16,751 nt of DNA, from NCBI GenBank assembly GCA_003557545.1, contig PWOD01000092.1, positions 1 to 16,751 on the forward strand. The letters run 5' to 3'. This document shows, one piece after another, positions 15,036 to 16,751 of this stretch (within the stretch, counting starts at the first letter, position 1; every line of letters begins with the position of its first letter). A program made the position numbers and the translations under genes. The notes beneath the pieces were generated by a model that did not search any database, was not told where the DNA came from, and saw nothing but the letters and a program-made list of their open reading frames with translations. This stretch comes from a bacterium. GTDB lineage: Bacteria > T1Sed10-126.

Positions 15036-16025
15036 TTAACGAAGCTGTTTGGTTGCTTCAGCCAGAACCTCCATCTTCCCCAGCGCCTCATCAACAGTAC
15101 GAGTTTTCAATCCACAATCAGGACTGATCCAGAGGGCCTCACGGGGGACAATAGACAGAGCTTTTTCAATCAATTCAATAACAACTTCAGGGCGCTCAAT
15201 CTGATGAGTATGAACATCTACCGCACCGAAAGAAAGATCCTTGGTGAAAGGATCCTGCTTGAACAGATCGAGCAGGTAAAGATCGCTGTTAGTAAACTCC
15301 AGATCGAAATTATCGACCGGCACTTCCAGCATTTTCGGATAGATCTTTTCAAACTCCCCGTAACATATGTGGGAGATAAAATAGGCGTCCTGACCCTCGA
15401 CAACATCGTTCACAACCTCTTTTACCAGTTCCATCTCATCATGGCGGACAGAGCAGGCCGGCTCGTCGATTTGAACTATCTTACAGCCGGCTTCGATCAG
15501 AGCTTCCACCTCACTGCGAATAGCTCGAGCAAAAGCCCGCGCCGTATCAGCCCGGGAAGCATAATGTTCGTTAAAGGTCCAATCCATCATCGTGTAGGGG
15601 CCGGTGAGCATCCCTTTAACCGGCTTATCAGAATTTTCCTGGGTAAACTTCCACCAGTCTACAGTGATTGGTTTTTCCCAGACAATTTCATCAACCACAA
15701 TCGGTTTTCTATAGTACCGATTACCATAGGAACGCACGAGACCACCAATCTCAAAACCACGGAGATTTTCAGCAAAATAAGTCGCCATATCTCCCCGGTA
15801 TTGTTCGCCATCAACAAAGACGTCATAATCCAGTTCTGCCTGCTTTTCAATCCAGAAGAGGGTCATCTTGCGGGCCATATCATCCAGCTCAGCCTGTGAA
15901 ATTTGACCTTCACGATGTTTTTTCCGGGCCTCTTTGAGCTCCGGGGGTTTAGGAAAGCTTCCCACCGTGGTCAATGGAAGATCCGGTAGTTCAATTCCTA
16001 ATTTTTCAAGTTTTTCTCGTTCCAT
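15036..16025 (-). CDS. metE: Cobalamin-independent methionine synthase, C-terminal catalytic barrel as a separate protein
   Basis: A 329-residue protein equal to the catalytic C-terminal half of MetE, which moves a methyl group to homocysteine to make methionine. The zinc ligands are all present: H219 and C221 (FISHICYGEF), E243 (LEFTNS) and C304 (SPDCGLKTR). The homocysteine-binding aspartate is D187 (VQIDEPA). The N-terminus carries the family's LPLTTVGSFPKPPELKEAR. Full MetE is about 750 residues; here the two barrels are separate genes. AGGA lies seven bases before the ATG, and only two bases separate this gene from the stop of the N-half gene, so they should be co-translated. Stand-alone C-barrels ('core MetE') in archaea and some anaerobes take methyl groups from corrinoid proteins, but the adjacent N-half favours a split methyl-tetrahydrofolate enzyme. 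Confidence 0.9.
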   Translation of the reverse strand: MEREKLEKLGIELPDLPLTTVGSFPKPPELKEARKKHREGQISQAELDDMARKMTLFWIEKQAELDYDVFVDGEQYRGDMATYFAENLRGFEIGGLVRSYGNRYYRKPIVVDEIVWEKPITVDWWKFTQENSDKPVKGMLTGPYTMMDWTFNEHYASRADTARAFARAIRSEVEALIEAGCKIVQIDEPACSVRHDEMELVKEVVNDVVEGQDAYFISHICYGEFEKIYPKMLEVPVDNFDLEFTNSDLYLLDLFKQDPFTKDLSFGAVDVHTHQIERPEVVIELIEKALSIVPREALWISPDCGLKTRTVDEALGKMEVLAEATKQLR

Positions 16026-16027
16026 AA

Positions 16028-16751
16028 TTATCCTAATACCTCCTGAAGTTGATCTCCAATTTGCACCAAGCGCTGGAGTTTTAGCCGGGCTCTATCCCGG
16101 GGTAAATAATCAAGACTGCTGGTAAAACTCAATGAGTTTCGCCCCTCCGGCAGACTATCTAAAACTGGCTTAAGTTTTTCAACAAGCTCAGCCGGATCAG
16201 CAAGTTTGGTGTTACGACCATCAAGCACACCCATAACAAGCCGGCGATCGCTACCTTTTTGCTGAATGGTTTTATACAGCTCATTACCATAAACAAAATC
16301 AAACATCAGCAGATCAACAGCTGATTCCTGCAGCTGATCATACAGAGGAACCGGATCGCCAAAATAGCTGGCCAACCGCACTTCAACATCAGCTGCGGCA
16401 GTAGCAATCCGATCGACCAGGGGCAGAGCCCACTCGGCAGCCTCGGGATTCTGCAATAAAACAGGTTCTTCAATCTGCAGCTCTTTTAATCCAGCGGCTG
16501 ATAGATCGGCAACCTCTTCCACCAGCAGGTCAGCATAAGCTTCAGCAAGCTCCTGCTGAGTTGCATAGGGGCTATCAGCCAGCTCAGCAAAATAGCTCAA
16601 AGTTAAGGGGCCGGTCAAAATCTGCTTAACCGGTCGGTCCGCCACAGAACTGGCAAATTTAAACTCCTCCACCAGCAGGGGCTGCTGCCGTTCCAGCGTA
16701 GATTTAACCAGACCCTCCCGCACCAGGTAGTTAGTATCAAAATAACGAACC
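16028..16751 (-). CDS. MetE N-terminal barrel as a separate protein (N-terminus beyond window)
   Basis: The frame is open at the right edge, so the first part is missing; about 240 residues are visible. The visible start, VRYFDTNYLVREGL, corresponds to the KWFDTNYHY region in full-length MetE, which suggests about 110 residues lie outside. Other family signatures are VKQILTGPLTLSYFAELAD, LQIEEPVLL and LVMGVLDGRNTKLADPAE. In full-length MetE this half binds and positions the polyglutamyl folate and supports the catalytic barrel, but has lost its own zinc site; no His-Cys zinc motif is visible here either. It ends in TAA, two bases before the start of the C-terminal catalytic barrel gene. The split falls in the linker between the two barrels, so the two products could reassemble as one enzyme. 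Confidence 0.85.
   Translation of the reverse strand, partial: VRYFDTNYLVREGLVKSTLERQQPLLVEEFKFASSVADRPVKQILTGPLTLSYFAELADSPYATQQELAEAYADLLVEEVADLSAAGLKELQIEEPVLLQNPEAAEWALPLVDRIATAAADVEVRLASYFGDPVPLYDQLQESAVDLLMFDFVYGNELYKTIQQKGSDRRLVMGVLDGRNTKLADPAELVEKLKPVLDSLPEGRNSLSFTSSLDYLPRDRARLKLQRLVQIGDQLQEVLG

Noticed and set aside
15018-15899. A 293-codon plus-strand frame opposite the MetE C-half
   Set aside because: It is antisense to a gene with all zinc ligands intact, lacks a ribosome binding site and matches no family; it arises from the codon pattern of the true gene.
1-16751. CRISPR array, insertion sequence, prophage or att site
   Set aside because: No spaced direct repeats, transposase, integrase or tRNA-end duplication was seen; the tRNA 3' end is not repeated in the window.

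Overview
The window looks like chromosomal sequence from a diderm, probably anaerobic, bacterium. Two genes encode exported beta-barrel-type proteins, one ending in the C-terminal phenylalanine typical of outer-membrane proteins. Ribosome binding sites are strong and Firmicutes-like (AGGAG, AGGAGG), GC content is moderate, and class III cyclase/CHASE2 and FecR-domain genes are present. This mixture fits the diderm Firmicutes-like order Halanaerobiales best. That placement is inference from gene content; no taxonomic marker is present.

Left part (1-7938): a two-armed cluster around a divergent promoter region at 3780-4034. The minus arm holds a 524-residue outer-membrane barrel protein and, overlapping it by one base, a large exported FecR-domain protein that runs off the left edge. 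The plus arm holds a metallo-beta-lactamase-fold hydrolase and a CHASE2 sensor fused to a class III adenylate cyclase. Read together, these suggest a cAMP signalling unit: envelope proteins outside, a transmembrane sensor-cyclase, and a hydrolase that could degrade the nucleotide or process a related substrate. The wiring is inference.

Middle part (8031-13178): minus-strand genes for a GYF_2-domain membrane protein, an AIR-synthase (PurM/HypE-like) ATP-binding enzyme, a small exported beta-rich protein, an M42 metallo-aminopeptidase, and a zinc-ribbon protein with a TerB-like C-terminal region. They are oriented the same way, but several gaps contain inverted repeats, so they need not be one transcript. 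A short tandem-repeat patch at 10117-10157 may be remnant of a REP-type element.

Right part (13179-16751): a gene-poor stretch with palindromes, an XRE-type HTH regulator whose reading frame extends upstream through a single TAG codon, a second gene-free stretch, a tRNA-Val(CAC), and a two-gene methionine synthase locus. In that locus the N-terminal and C-terminal MetE barrels are separate, closely coupled proteins; the N-half runs off the right edge.

There is no CRISPR array, insertion sequence, rRNA or complete mobile element in the window.
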